Shown piece after piece: positions 10,030-20,977 of a DNA stretch of 64,000 nt. A program made the translations under genes and the position numbers. The DNA is from Cephalotus follicularis (Eukaryota > Streptophyta > Magnoliopsida > Oxalidales > Cephalotaceae). The notes under the pieces were generated by a model. The model did no database searches. It worked only from the letters and a program-made list of their open reading frames with translations, and was not told the DNA's origin. How positions within the stretch are numbered: position 1 is the stretch's first letter; each line of letters opens with the position of its first letter. The stretch spans positions 155,597-219,596 of the forward strand of contig BDDD01000263.1 in the NCBI GenBank assembly GCA_001972305.1. Reading direction: 5' to 3'.

Positions 10030-12756
10030 TGTAACACCCCCGAGCCGTGGGGGTCGCCACAGGCGCAAAATACAGAATCTTAACATAATTTAACATACTA
10101 GAAAAGTTCATCTTTATTAAAAACGTGATGGTTTAAAGCATAATAAAAAACATACTGAAACTGATCATAACTGAAACTTATTCATAATCCCAAAAGTCAT
10201 AAAAATGAAATAACATATTGTTTATTAAACGGGTCCCACTATGACCACATAAACATCAACGGATCAGCTCCTAGATGATCCTCAGACATATGGGAGTCAC
10301 TCTCATCACACATTGCCCCTTTGCTCCTGATAACCTACCGCGTGGAAACAAAAACGCGGCTTAGCAAACCTCAGTACGGATATAGAATATAAAAGAGTAA
10401 ACGATATTTTAAAGCAAGAAGATTTCAAAAGTACTTTAAAGCAGAAATCTTAAGCAATAAAATAATGTAAAACATACTTTGTAAATGCCCACGGCAAAAC
10501 ATATAAAACAAGTTCATAACTTGATACCATAAAGTATACCTTTCCAAAACATAGGTTCCATAACTGAGCACCAAAACCCATAACATATCAGAATCATATA
10601 ATAGCAAGGGGTTCGCGACACCCACATTGCCAAATGGAATTGCAGTATACGGCACTACACATACAATTCCCATATCCCAAAACATATCCCAAAAAATATA
10701 ACTAGGATCGATCAATACGCCTCTATCACAAATCCTATCCAAGGATATCCTAGAGAGACGCCGTAAACAAATCACACCATTACGGAAAGTGTCATGCCCC
10801 CGTGCCAGGCTCACAGCATGCCTATGGTACCCCCATAGGTGGTTATAAAAAGCTCAGTATTTCACCATTTCAAAAACTTTGATTTCATCAAATCATTCTA
10901 AAATTCATAGAAAGGTTTCCCAATCATAATCATAAATCGTTCACAAATGATATAGTTTCACACATACTTTCATAATCAAAATGCAACTCTTTTATTTTCA
11001 CAATAAAGAGACATTTGCATAGCATTTCGTAAACATAACACGGCTGAATCCATTAAGCCAGAAAATATATTCAATAAATATTAACTGACTTCATTTCAAA
11101 ATCCAAACAAAACGGAGTTCATAATCTGAAAAGGACATATTCATAAACCGCATAATAACCAAAACAAAGAATCTGTATTTATTCTCAAAACAGAACTGAA
11201 TCAGTAAGAGTTTATCAAGGAACGAAAATCCGTACCTTGTGCGATCACAGACTAACTTACGAATATCCGGTAAATTTAATTTTCTTCACGTAGCATAATA
11301 ATCTAAACAACATAACAATGTTCAATTAAGGGTCTAAAATTCATTTTGAACATAAAACAGAATCATAATGATGTTTAGAATAGACTCGGATCATCGGAAG
11401 AACAAACGGATGAAAACAGAAGTTTACAGGACAAACCAGCCGACTGTTTCAAGAATCAAGAAGACTAATCAAGGGGTGGCAGTCAACTACACAACAGGGC
11501 CAGTCGACTACTCAACCTGGACATGCAAGCAGTCGACTGAATCAGGGGTCCAACCGACTACTCAACACAAGACAGTCGACTGTTCATATGGGCAGTCGAC
11601 TGTTCTGGGTGACAGAACAGCAATTCAGTGCGTTTTTGTGCAATTTAGCAGCCAAGACTCGGATTTTTCGACACTAGAAGATTACCAACATTAAAAACAA
11701 CCTTGTATGGCATGTAAAACCATGTTATAACACTGAATTCGAATTAGATACATTGACAGCGATTAATGAGTTGTGAGTAAGAGGAGCAAACCATTGTATA
11801 CTAATTTCAAATAATTTTTCTGTCAAATTACCATTGTCAATTTCTAAAACCAGATTACACAACACATATAGGATGACAATAGGCTTGCTAACCAACTCAG
11901 AGAAAATTGACAAAACATCAAGAATGCCGAAACCACAACAAAACCAACTCTAGCAACCAATGTACAAAATTTTTGATGGCAACAATCCAAGACCAATCAC
12001 CAAGACATAACAACATAGGAAACCAACCTGATGAATGTCCAAAACAGTTGCAGAAACGCCAATTCGGAGGACACAGTGGCTGATCAAAAAGAAAAACGAG
12101 AGGAAGATATCAAGAGTTCAAAGCCTATCAACCATACCAAACATTGCAAAAACGATTCCTACATTGAAACCATGAAGAAACTAACCTGATTGATGAAGCA
12201 AGAACACCAAAAACACAACGATTCTCCAATGGCAGGTTCGGCAGCAACCACAGCAAAGAGAGAGAGACGGCTGACACAATGACTTTGACATACATATATA
12301 GCAAAAAGAGACCAAACGGGAAAGGATAGCAAAAAGGAAAAAACCAATCTGTTGGATAAGGAAAAAGGGCTGATTTTTAGGAAGAAAAGAAGGAAAGAGA
12401 TAGAGTTGTGCGGGAGAGGGAGATAGGAGAGAGTGGGATACGAGAGAGAGAGAGTTTGAGAGGGAGAAGGAAAGTAATAAAAATAGAGATTTTGTTTTTA
12501 AAACCCAATTCTGAAAATATAATTTAATAAAATCAATTGTAAATATAATATGGTAATTAAGTATTTGATAAAAATGGTTTGTAATAAAAATAATATAACT
12601 AAATTTACCCAACATAATGTCCATACAAACATGCCCAAAATTAAGGCTGGTATCAGTCAGCCCAAAAACATAAACCCAACATAAAAACATACAAATACTT
12701 AAACGAAACAGATAAAACCCGTAAGAAAAATATGTACAGGTAAGCAGGGTATTACA
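10030..12756 (-). repeat. Gypsy-C 3' LTR (left copy, 2727 bp)
   Basis: Full-length copy, 421 bp longer than the right LTR because it keeps a block from about 10553 to 10977. That block is also in LTR-D (22317-22750) and includes the hairpin CCTATGG...CCATAGG (10820-10838). A CAGTCGACTG-type cluster spans 11430-11605. A 108-codon open frame over that cluster (11368-11694) has a direct counterpart in the other LTR; this reflects LTR identity and repeat phasing, not evidence of a protein. Near the element-sense start the LTR has GGGCTGACTGATACCAGCC (about 12645-12663). Confidence 0.93.
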
Positions 12757-12768
12757 TGCACCCCCCCT
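12757..12768 (-). promoter_or_regulatory. Gypsy-C polypurine tract
   Basis: On the minus strand AGGGGGGGTGCA immediately precedes the 3' LTR. This is the expected plus-strand primer for a minus-oriented element. Confidence 0.85.
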
Positions 12769-12784
12769 AAAAATAAGATTTATC

Positions 12785-13087
12785 TTAACCGAGCAAACGA
12801 GGATATCGTTCCCGAATGTGCTCCTCCATCTCCCAAGTAGCCTCACGTTCGAGATGGTTCCTCCATAACACCTTCACAAACGGAACGGTCTTGCTACGCG
12901 TAACCCGCTCCTGTCGATCTAGAATAGCCTCTGCCTTCTCATCATAAGATAAATCCTCCCGAATGCTGTCCAAAGGATAGTGGACCACNAGAGCATCAGC
13001 TACCACGTTTGCTTTACCAGGGTGGTACTGAATATTCAGATCGTAATCCTTCAAAAGCTCTAACCAACGTCTCTGACGCATATTCAA
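12785..13087 (-). pseudogene. Gypsy-C RNase H end fused to integrase C-terminal tail
   Basis: Reading minus, the first part ([19 protein letters not shown], then NVVADA) is the RNase H end and connection. An N follows at 12989, and the next residues are the extreme C-terminus with VLWRNHLEREATWEMEEH and RYPRLLG, the short chromodomain-like tail of Tekay/Del elements. The integrase zinc-binding and catalytic domains, expected between them and well over 1 kb in relatives (compare Gypsy-J), are absent. The frame stays open across the junction. Confidence 0.85.
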
Positions 13088-13105
13088 CTCCTTTTGTGTG
13101 AAGAT

Positions 13106-13636
13106 TTACTTGAGACTCTTATGATCGGTAAAGACGTCAAGGGTTTCTCCATACAAGTAGTGCCTCCAAATCTTTAATGCAAACACCACTACCGCCAACT
13201 CGAGATCATGTGTAGGGTAATTCAACTCGTAAGGCTTCAACTGTCTAGAAGCATATGCTATCACATGACCATGCTGCATCAGAACACAACCCAAACCCTT
13301 TTTAGAAGCATCACTATAAATCTGGTATCCTCCCGATCGAAATGGTAAGCGGAGAATCGGTGCAGACACAAGACCGTTCTTCAGTTTCTCGAAGCTTGCT
13401 TCCCGTTCATCATTCCACACAAACTTTGCTCCCTTCCTCATAAGCTGAGTCAGTGGTAAGGCTATGGAGGAGAAGCCTTCCACGAACCGCCTATAGTAAC
13501 CAGCTAAACCCAAAAAGCTCCTAACTTTCGATACTGTAGTAGGTCTCGGCCATTTAGTAATAGCTTCAACCTTAGAAGGATCCACAGTAATCCCTTCCGC
13601 TGTAACCACATGGCCTAAAAACGCCACCTGTTCCAA
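13106..13636 (-). pseudogene. Gypsy-C RT end and RNase H
   Basis: Same frame as its neighbours. It begins after a TGA (13637-13639) that replaces the usual Trp in KCEFW. Motifs: [35 protein letters not shown], then RNase [36 protein letters not shown] and FTDHKSLK. It ends at TAA 13106-13108, where relatives have Tyr. Confidence 0.88.
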
Positions 13637-14935
13637 TCAGAACTCACATTTCAAGAACTTTGCGTATAGCTGATTCTTCCTCAGAATGCCAAGCACTATA
13701 CGAAGTTGATCTTCATGTTCCTCCTTCGATTTTGAATACACAAGGATATCATCGATGAACACAATCACGAACCGATCCAAAAACTCATGAAAAACCCGAT
13801 TCATTAGGTCCATGAAAACTGCCGGTGCATTCGTAAGCCCAAACGGCATCACTAGAAATTCATAATGCCCATACCGTGTGCAGAAAGCGGTCTTAGGCAC
13901 ATCCTCATCTTTTATCCGCAACTGATGATATCCAGACCTCAAATCAATCTTAGAAAAATAACGTGCACCTTGGAGTTGATCAAATAGGTCATCAATCCTA
14001 GGTAAAGCGTATTTATTACGAACATTGATCCGATTTAGTTCTCTGTAGTCAATACACAGTCTCATATATCCATCTTTCTTCTTCACAAACAAAACCGGAG
14101 CTCCCCACAGCGAAACTCTCGGCCGGATAAAACCCCGATCTAACAACTCTTGCAACTGCTCCTTCAGCTCTTGCAACTCAAGCGGTGCCATCCTATACGG
14201 TGCTTTAGATATAGGTGCCGCTCCAGGAATTAGTTCAATGGTAAACTCCACTTCCCGTTGCGGTGGCAAACCCTGTAACTCCTCCGGAAACACATTAGAA
14301 AACTCTCTAACCACAGGATAATCTTCAAGGCGAGGTTCAACCTTTGAGATATCCTTCACAACAGCTAGAAACCCTTCGGTGCCCTTAGCTACTAACTTCT
14401 GAGCTTTCATAACTGATATGATCTTGACATATTTCATAGGCCGCGAACCCTGATAAATAAAATCAGGTCGATCCACATCTCCAAACAGAACCCTCCGAGC
14501 ATGACAATCAATCATAGCCCGATGGAGATCCAACCAATCCATACCCAGAATCATATCGAAATCATTCATATCCATAGGAAAAAGATTCGCATCATGAATG
14601 CGATCATCAAAAATAATAGGGAAAGCATAAAAACACTCAGATATCACAACAGATGTCCCCATTGGGGTAGAAACAACTAAAGCAGGATCAAACAACTGCG
14701 AAGGCATCCCAAGATGCCGAACAAAAGATCTTGCTACAACTGAGTGCGTCGATCCAGTATCATATAACACATAAGCTCTACGGTTACCAACAGAAATAAA
14801 ACCCGAAACCGTACCTGAAGCATTAGCTGCCTGATGAGTCGTAATTGCAAAGACTCGGCCTCCCACGTTGCGCTGCCCAGCATTCGCACCATTACCCTTC
14901 CTTTCCTTAGCATGAGGATCCTGACAATCCTTCAC
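13637..14935 (-). CDS. Gypsy-C protease and reverse transcriptase, 432 codons open
   Basis: The open frame begins at the end of the second zinc knuckle (KDC). The aspartic protease active site is [12 protein letters not shown], with [11 protein letters not shown] downstream. RT motifs in order: [72 protein letters not shown], and the catalytic FIDD box in [15 protein letters not shown]. All key residues look intact. It is in frame with gag upstream, separated only by the TAG at 15188. Confidence 0.9.
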   Translation of the reverse strand: MKDCQDPHAKERKGNGANAGQRNVGGRVFAITTHQAANASGTVSGFISVGNRRAYVLYDTGSTHSVVARSFVRHLGMPSQLFDPALVVSTPMGTSVVISECFYAFPIIFDDRIHDANLFPMDMNDFDMILGMDWLDLHRAMIDCHARRVLFGDVDRPDFIYQGSRPMKYVKIISVMKAQKLVAKGTEGFLAVVKDISKVEPRLEDYPVVREFSNVFPEELQGLPPQREVEFTIELIPGAAPISKAPYRMAPLELQELKEQLQELLDRGFIRPRVSLWGAPVLFVKKKDGYMRLCIDYRELNRINVRNKYALPRIDDLFDQLQGARYFSKIDLRSGYHQLRIKDEDVPKTAFCTRYGHYEFLVMPFGLTNAPAVFMDLMNRVFHEFLDRFVIVFIDDILVYSKSKEEHEDQLRIVLGILRKNQLYAKFLKCEF

Positions 14936-15187
14936 GAAATGTCCTATCTGTCCACATACAAAACAAGCCCAACTGACTTTATAACAGGTACCGACTGGAT
15001 GATACCTACCACAAGCATCACATCTAGCAATCTGAACATCGGGGTTACCCCCATAAGCTCCCTGTGCTTTCTTCTGATCATTTCCTTGCTGATGCTGTTG
15101 ATTACCATCTTTATTCTGCTTATGATCTCTCTTACGTTGTTTACCTCCTCTGCCCCTGTTCCATGAACCGCCTTGACCCTTGCTCTG
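14936..15187 (-). pseudogene. Gypsy-C gag zinc-knuckle region
   Basis: Same frame, no stop inside, just downstream of the premature TAG at 15188. A Gln/Lys/Gly-rich linker is followed by [13 protein letters not shown] (a CX2CX3HX4C variant) and a standard CX2CX4HX4C knuckle [14 protein letters not shown] near 14930-14975. It is a nucleocapsid domain separated from the gag core by one nonsense codon. Confidence 0.8.
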
Positions 15188-16000
15188 CTATCCAGAATCT
15201 TGTTCACTCCTATACCGCTTTTTATCCCCTTCCTGAAGTGCTGCCTGGAAGTCCAATCTCTCCAGCTCAATATTTTTCGCAGCATTTGCAACTTCAGCTA
15301 CATCCGCAAACTTGGAGTTTATTAGCTTTCCCCTAAACTGGTAATGCAGCTTCCACTTAAACTTTTCAGCTTGTTCCGATGCTGACCTAGCCGTGGATCC
15401 AGCAAACCCAGCCAATCTGGTGAAACGGGCCAAGAACTCTGAAACTGTTTCTCCATCCCTCTGCCTGGTGTTAACAAATTCTCTAGCATAGGCCTCCTTA
15501 TCAGCAGTGGGAAAATACTGCTGATAGAAGACTTCCCGGAACTTAGACCATAACAGAGCATCAGCATAACCTCCACCCTTAGCCAAATTCAAAGTATTCC
15601 ACCACTTCTGAGCATCTCCTTCGAGTTTGTAAGCCGCGAACCTTACCTTCTGCTGATCATCACACCTCAAAACACTAAAGATCTTCTCCATGTGTACTAT
15701 CCAATGTTCAGCTTCCACAGGTGTCACAGCCGAACTGAAAGACTGCGGCCTCTGCTTCTGAAACCGCTCAAGCCAAACATGAGTAGGTGTGCCATGCCTA
15801 TCCCCAGTTTCCATATCCCTCTGAACCTCTGCCAGAGCATTCTCCTCAATAGCTTGTTCCCGATTCTGTTGTTGCATAACACGATTCACCTCCTGAGCAA
15901 CTGCCTGACGAACTAACTCTTCCACAGAAGGCTCGTTTCTGACTTCATTTCGAGCCCCAGCTGGTGCAGTTCTCTGAGGAGTGTTTCCTGTGCGTACCAT
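15188..16000 (-). CDS. Gypsy-C gag core, 270 codons
   Basis: ATG at 15998-16000, about 155 bases downstream of the primer site. A Gln/Glu-rich N-terminus (VEELVRQAVAQEVNRV) precedes a retrotransposon gag domain: WLERFQKQRPQSFSS, EAEHWIVHMEKIF, KVRFAAYKLEGDAQKWW, WSKFREVFYQQYFP and SEFLARFTRLAGFAGS. It ends at TAG 15188-15190, probably a mutation because the zinc knuckles continue in frame. Confidence 0.9.
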   Translation of the reverse strand: MVRTGNTPQRTAPAGARNEVRNEPSVEELVRQAVAQEVNRVMQQQNREQAIEENALAEVQRDMETGDRHGTPTHVWLERFQKQRPQSFSSAVTPVEAEHWIVHMEKIFSVLRCDDQQKVRFAAYKLEGDAQKWWNTLNLAKGGGYADALLWSKFREVFYQQYFPTADKEAYAREFVNTRQRDGETVSEFLARFTRLAGFAGSTARSASEQAEKFKWKLHYQFRGKLINSKFADVAEVANAAKNIELERLDFQAALQEGDKKRYRSEQDSG

Positions 16001-16153
16001 CTACGAAGGAAACCGAAACACGTGATATCAAACCGAAACACAAAAATCAAAACAGAAAACATATCAGAAAGGCCAAAACATAACAACCTTAACCCAAGTC
16101 TACCCAAACTCACAGGTCAAACCTAGTTAGGTCTTCTAAGGAACAAAGCCTAT

Positions 16154-16165
16154 GCTCTGAAACCA
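16154..16165 (-). promoter_or_regulatory. Gypsy-C primer binding site
   Basis: The minus strand reads TGGTTTCAGAGC five bases from the inner edge of the 5' LTR. It matches the tRNA-iMet primer site TGGTATCAGAGC with one mismatch (A to T at position 5). Confidence 0.85.
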
Positions 16166-16170
16166 TAAAC

Positions 16171-18476
16171 TGTAACACCCCCGAGCCGTGGGAGTCACCA
16201 CAGGTGCAAAATACAGAATCTTAACATAACTTAACATACTAGAAAAGTTCATCTTTATTAAAAACGTGATGGTGTAAAGCATAATAAAAAACATAATGAA
16301 ACTGATCATAACTGAAACTTATTCATAATCCCAAAAGAAATAAAAATTAAATAACATATTGTTTATTAAACGGGTCCCACCATGACCACATAAACATAAA
16401 GGGATCAGCTCCTAGATGATCCTCAGACATATGGGAGTCACTCTCATCACACATTGCCCATTTGCTCTTGATAACCTGCAGCATGGAAACAAAAATGCGG
16501 CTGAGCAAACCTCAGTACGGATATAGAATATAAAACAGTAAACGATATTTTAAAGCAAGAAGATTTCAAAAGTACTTTAAAGCAGAAATCTTAAGCAATA
16601 AAATAATGTAAAACATATTTTGTAAATGCCCACGGCAAAACATATAAAACAAGTTCATAACTTGAAACCATAAAGTATACCTTTCCAAAACATATCAAAA
16701 TGCAACTCTTTTATTTTCACAATAAAGAGACATTTGCATAGCATTTCGTAAACATAACACAGCTGAATCCATTAAGCCAGAAAATATATTCAATAAATAT
16801 TAACTTACTTCATTTCAAAATCCAAACAAAACGGAGTTCATAATCTGAAAAGGACATATTCATAAACCGCATAATAACCAAAACAAAGAATCTGTATTTA
16901 TTTTCAAAACAGAACTGAATCAGTAAGAGTTTATCAAGGAACGAAAATTCGTACCTTGTGCGATCACAGACTAACTTACGAATATTCTGTAAATTTAATC
17001 TGTTTCACGTAGCACAATAATCTAAAAAAACATAACAATGTTCAAATAAGGGTCTAAAATTCATTTTGAACATAAAACAGAATCATAATGATGTTTCTAA
17101 TAGACCCAGATCATCAGAAGAACAAACGGATGAAAACAGAAGTTTACAGGACAAACCAGCCGACTGTTTCAAGAATCCAGTCGACTAATCAAGGGGTGGC
17201 AGTCGACTACACAACAGGGCCAGTTGACTACTCAACCTGGACATGCAAGCAGTCGATTGAATCAGGGGTCCAGCCGACTACTCAACACAAGACAGTCGAC
17301 TGTTCATATGGGCAGTCGACTGTTCTGGGTGACAGAACAGCAATTCAGTGTGATTTTGTGCAATTTAGCAGCCAAGACTCGGATTTGTCGACACTAGAAC
17401 ATTACCAACATTAAAAACAACCTTGTATGGAATGTAAAACCATGTTATAACACTGAATTCGAATTAGATACATTGACAGCGATTAATGAGTTGTGAGTAA
17501 GAGGAGCAAACCATTGTATACTAATTTCAAATAATTTTTCTGTCAAATTCCCATTGTCAATTTCTAAAACCAGATTACACAACACATATAGGATGACAAT
17601 AGGCTTGCTAACCAACTCAGAGACAATTGACAGAACATCAAGAATGCCGAAACCACAACAAAACCAACTCTAGCAACCAATGTACAAAATTTTCGATGGC
17701 AACAATCCAAGACCAATCACCAAGACATAACAACATAGGAAACCAACCTGATGAATGTCAAAAATAGTTGCAGAAACACCAATTCGGAGGACACAGTGGC
17801 TGATCAAAAAGAAAAACGAGAGGAAGATATCAAGAGTTCAAAGCCTGTCAACTATACCAAACATTGCAAAAACGATTCCTACATTGAAACCATGAAGAAA
17901 CTAACCTGATTGATAAAGCAAGAACACCAAAAACACAATGATTCTCCAATGGCAGGTTCGGCAGCAACCACAGCAAAGAGAGAGAGACGGCTGACACAAT
18001 GACTTTGGCATACATATATAGCAAAAAGAGACCAAACGGGAAAGGATAGAAAAAAGGGAAAAACCAATCTGGTGGATAAGGAAAAAGGGCTGATTTTTAG
18101 GAAGAAAAGAAGGAAAGGGATAGAGTTGTGAGGGAGAGGGAGATAGGAGAGAGTGGGATACGGGAGAGAGAGAGTTTGAGAGGGAGAAGGAAAGTAATAA
18201 AAATAGAGATTTTGTTTTTAAAACCCAATTCTGAAAATATAATTTAATAAAATCAATTGTAAATATAATATGGTAAATAAGTATTTAATAAAAATGGTTT
18301 GTAATAAAAATAATATAACTAAATTTACCCAACATAATGTCCATACTAACATGCCCAAAATTAAGGCTGGTATCAGTCAACCCAAAAACATAAACCCAAC
18401 ATAAAAACATACAAATACTTAAACGAAACAGATAAAACCCTTAAGAAAAATACGTACAGGTAAGCAGGGTATTACA
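16171..18476 (-). repeat. Gypsy-C 5' LTR (right copy, 2306 bp)
   Basis: Same ends as the left LTR, with differences of a few percent by eye, so insertion was fairly recent relative to its hosts. It lacks the 421-bp internal block of the left copy; the joint near 16690 shows short CATA-type microhomology. Its CAGTCGACTG cluster (17158-17320) is better preserved than that of the left LTR. Confidence 0.93.
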
Positions 18477-18566
18477 AAGGCAATGGGAACCAAGGCTCTG
18501 GAGCATCATCGTGGGATGATGGGTTTAGGCTATAGGAGTTCATGGCTTGAGGGTCGAGTGGGAGAT
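18477..18566 (+). pseudogene. Copia-B RNase H C-terminus and polypurine tract after Gypsy-C
   Basis: Begins with the second AAGGC duplication (18477-18481), then resumes the interrupted Copia-B frame (GTKALEHHRGMMGLGYRSSW). The polypurine tract GAGTGGGAGAT (18556-18566) abuts the 3' LTR. Confidence 0.85.
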
Positions 18567-19711
18567 TGTTAGATATAGTGACCCGACAAGCCATTAGATG
18601 GGTTGTCACATTATATCTTATCTTGTATGAAACAATCTTATTCCTTATATATACGATGCGTGCTAATTTTTGTTATGGCTATATCACTTGTGTTTTATCA
18701 CTTAATTGAAGTAGTTTATTATTTACCTGCTTACACTTGTGATACCCTGACATAAGGTTGGATGCCTAGCATGGAGGCTGTGACATTGGTTGCCTTATTC
18801 CTTATGTCAAATTAGTTCCAAGTCATAGGTTCACTTTGTGGGCATTATTGAACTGGATAGACTTGCGCGTATGTTGCCTGCTCATGGAATTGGAGGATGG
18901 ATTCTCTCAGTACCATCTATGTTGGACACTAGGGCAAATATGGGGTGCGCGCTGGGAGTGTGTACACTGAACAGGACCCGCGTAGGAGACACTGTTTGGA
19001 TAGTCGTTGTTCTCGAGTCAGTAGTGACACCTACTTGTTGCGGTTGTGTATAAGTGATGATGACTTAGCGGGTTGTCAAACTCATCCGATCCGCAGACCT
19101 GAGCGACTGCTCTATATTGTATAAAGACGGTTATGGTTGGATCTCCACCTTACCCAGTCCTTGCGCAGGGCTGGGAATCGGGTGGTCTTTGGGTATGATC
19201 AAATCTATACGAATATAAGTGAGTGCGTAATATGGGATTGTCACACCTTAGCGAAGGTGATCGGCCCTATTATGGTCTGATTATACTTTGGACTTATGAA
19301 ATCCTTGGCCAAGGTTGAGGTAGACTGGAAATTAGATTTCCTTGGACATATTAAGTCTTGGTGTCAAATATCGGTTATGTCGATTTTGCATTTGGTGGAA
19401 ACACATATGTTTGATCTTACTTAACCAATATTCGAAGGGTACATGAGATCACTAAAGGAGTTAGACTCTTATTACTTCACTGGCCAGACAAAGCGTCGAC
19501 GTCTTTTAGAAAGACATCGATGCTTAACGTTTTTATAGGCGTCGATGTCTTTTAGAAAGAGTCGATGTTCTTGGTACCACATTGTATAAGCGTCGATATT
19601 TTTTTTATTGGGTGTTCTTCCGCTGCCATGTTTTGTACGTTTTGTTTTGTTCTACACGCTTCTCACCATAGTCCATTTATGGCTCCAGATTCGGTTTATC
19701 CATTTCTTTCA
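18567..19711 (+). repeat. Copia-B 3' LTR (1145 bp, deleted)
   Basis: Begins TGTTAGATATAG and ends CTTTCA, with the second ATTTT duplication at 19712-19716. Compared with the 5' LTR it has two deletions, of about 350 bp (near 19342) and about 670 bp (near 19600). It keeps a GTCGAC hairpin near 19492-19527 in which a different CpG has decayed than in the 5' LTR. Confidence 0.92.
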
Positions 19712-20973
19712 ATTTTACTTGCAATAGCTGAACATCTTGACTATGAGATATGTCAAATGGATGCGAAGACTGCCTTTCTCAATGGAAACACTGATAAAGA
19801 CATATATATGACCAGGCCTGAGGGTTTCATATCCACTGGTGAGGACTAGAAAGTGTGCAAGCGTATGAAGTCCATTTATGCACTAAAGTAAACTTCGAGA
19901 TGTTGGAACATTTGATTCGATGAAAAGATCAAAGAGTTTGGTTTCATAAAGAATCGTGATCAACCATGTGTGTATAAAAAGCTTAGTGGGAGCTCAGTGA
20001 CCTTTGTGGTCTTGTACGTTGATGACATACTCCTTATAGGAAATGATGTGATCATGTTGTCTAACGTAAAGGCCTGATTATCCACAGTTTTCTCCTGAAA
20101 GACTTGGGAGAGGCTTCCTATATCCTGGGTATAAAGGTCTATAGAGATATATCAAAAAGGATGATAGGGTTGTCCCAGTCTTTGTACATTGAAAGAGTGC
20201 TAAAGCATTTTGGCATGGAAAATTCCAAGAGGGGTTACCTACCTCTCTGTCATCCCAAGACGTCTGAGGAGAGACAACGGATGATGCATATTCCCTATGC
20301 TTCGGAAATTGGAAGCATCATGTATGCTATGTTTTGCACTAAACCAGATATCGTCTATGTTCTAAGTGTTACAAGCAGATATCAGTCAGATCCAGGTGAG
20401 AGTCACTGGAAGGCTATCAAAGATATCCTCAAGTACCTTAATAGGACTAAGGATTTGTTCTTAATGTACGGAGGAAAAGTTTTGAAGATTAAGGGCTATA
20501 CTGACTCTAATTTTCAAACATATGTGGATGATTCAAAATTGACCTCGGAGTTTGTGTTCACCTTGAATTGTGGTGCAATGAGCTGGAAGAGTTCCAAGTA
20601 GTGTACCACTGCAGATTCAGTCACAGAAGCTGAATACATTGCTGCATCGGAAGCTGTAAAGGAAGGTGTATGGATGAAGAAGTTCATCAAAGATTTGGGT
20701 ATAGTTCCTGGCATTGATGATCCGGTATCTTTATAGTGTGATAACAATGGAGCGATAGCGCAAGCCAAGGAGCCTAGATCACACTCAAAGTCTAAACACA
20801 TTCTCAGGCGCTTTCATCTTATACATGAGATCGTTGATACTTGAGATATAAAAGCTGAAAGAGTTCCAGGCAAAGACAACACTTCAGACCTGCTTACTAA
20901 AGCATTACCAAAGGCTGTTTTTGATCGACACTTGGATGCCATGGGTGTGAGACACTGTGGAAACTTGCTTTAG
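19712..20973 (+). pseudogene. Copia-A RT remainder and RNase H
   Basis: Resumes the RT interrupted at 2056: EICQMDAKTAFLNG, then LYVDDILLIGND (YVDD kept), DLGEASYILGIKVYRD, YASEIGSIMYAMFCTKPD, and RNase H with GYTDSNFQTYVDDSK, SVTEAEYIAASEAVKEGVW and CDNNGAIAQAKEPRSHSKSK. Stops include 19847 and 20599 (a CAG-to-TAG type). A one-base deletion near 20093 shifts the frame. Confidence 0.87.
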
Positions 20974-20977
20974 TCCT

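Larger units (their letters stand above)
10030..18476 (-). mobile_element. Gypsy-C: chromovirus-like (Tekay/Del type) Ty3 element nested in Copia-B
   Basis: The 8447-bp element lies on the minus strand. Its plus-strand ends are TGTAACACCCCC and GGTATTACA, flanked by a perfect duplication AAGGC at 10025-10029 and 18477-18481. Order on the minus strand: 5' LTR, primer site, gag, protease, RT, RNase H, [integrase missing], C-terminal chromodomain-like tail, polypurine tract, 3' LTR. The whole polyprotein is in one frame with only three stops (15188 TAG, 13637 TGA, 13106 TAA). One undetermined base (N, 12989) sits at the integrase deletion junction. Tekay assignment is by recall of typical motifs. 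Confidence 0.93.
2057..19711 (+). mobile_element. Copia-B: near-complete Ty1/copia element nested in Copia-A
   Basis: Bounded by LTRs starting TGTTAGATATAG and ending CTTTCA, with a perfect 5-bp target duplication ATTTT at 2052-2056 and 19712-19716. Order: 5' LTR, tRNA-iMet-type primer site, 1.8-kb structured leader, single-frame gag-pol, polypurine tract and 3' LTR. It is split at 10029/18477 by Gypsy-C. Gag-pol reads in one frame (frame 2) from 6047 to the Gypsy-C insertion. The only defects are nonsense codons at 7373, 7721, 8030, 8180, 9170 and 9914; several fit CpG deamination (CGA to TGA). Transposition-competent within a recent past, now dead. Confidence 0.93.

Noticed and set aside
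11368..11694. 108-codon open frame present in both Gypsy-C LTRs (also 17088-17414)
   Set aside because: It lies over the CAGTCGACTG array, so the repeated VDYST-type residues are the DNA repeat in translation. Conservation between the copies is explained by LTR identity; no domain is recognised.
12159..12347. Hydrophobic 62-codon frame in the Gypsy-C LTR, repeated at 17879-18067, with a CAATCAGGTTAG splice-donor-like end also seen near 54258
   Set aside because: The DNA is similar in LTR-K but the frame is not kept there. Conservation looks like LTR sequence, not a protein; a spliced LTR transcript cannot be excluded.
16154..16165. tRNA-like matches at the primer sites (also 4225, 38438, 47514, 61450)
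   Set aside because: Only the 11-12 nt primer complement is present beside LTR ends; no cloverleaf, so not tRNA genes.
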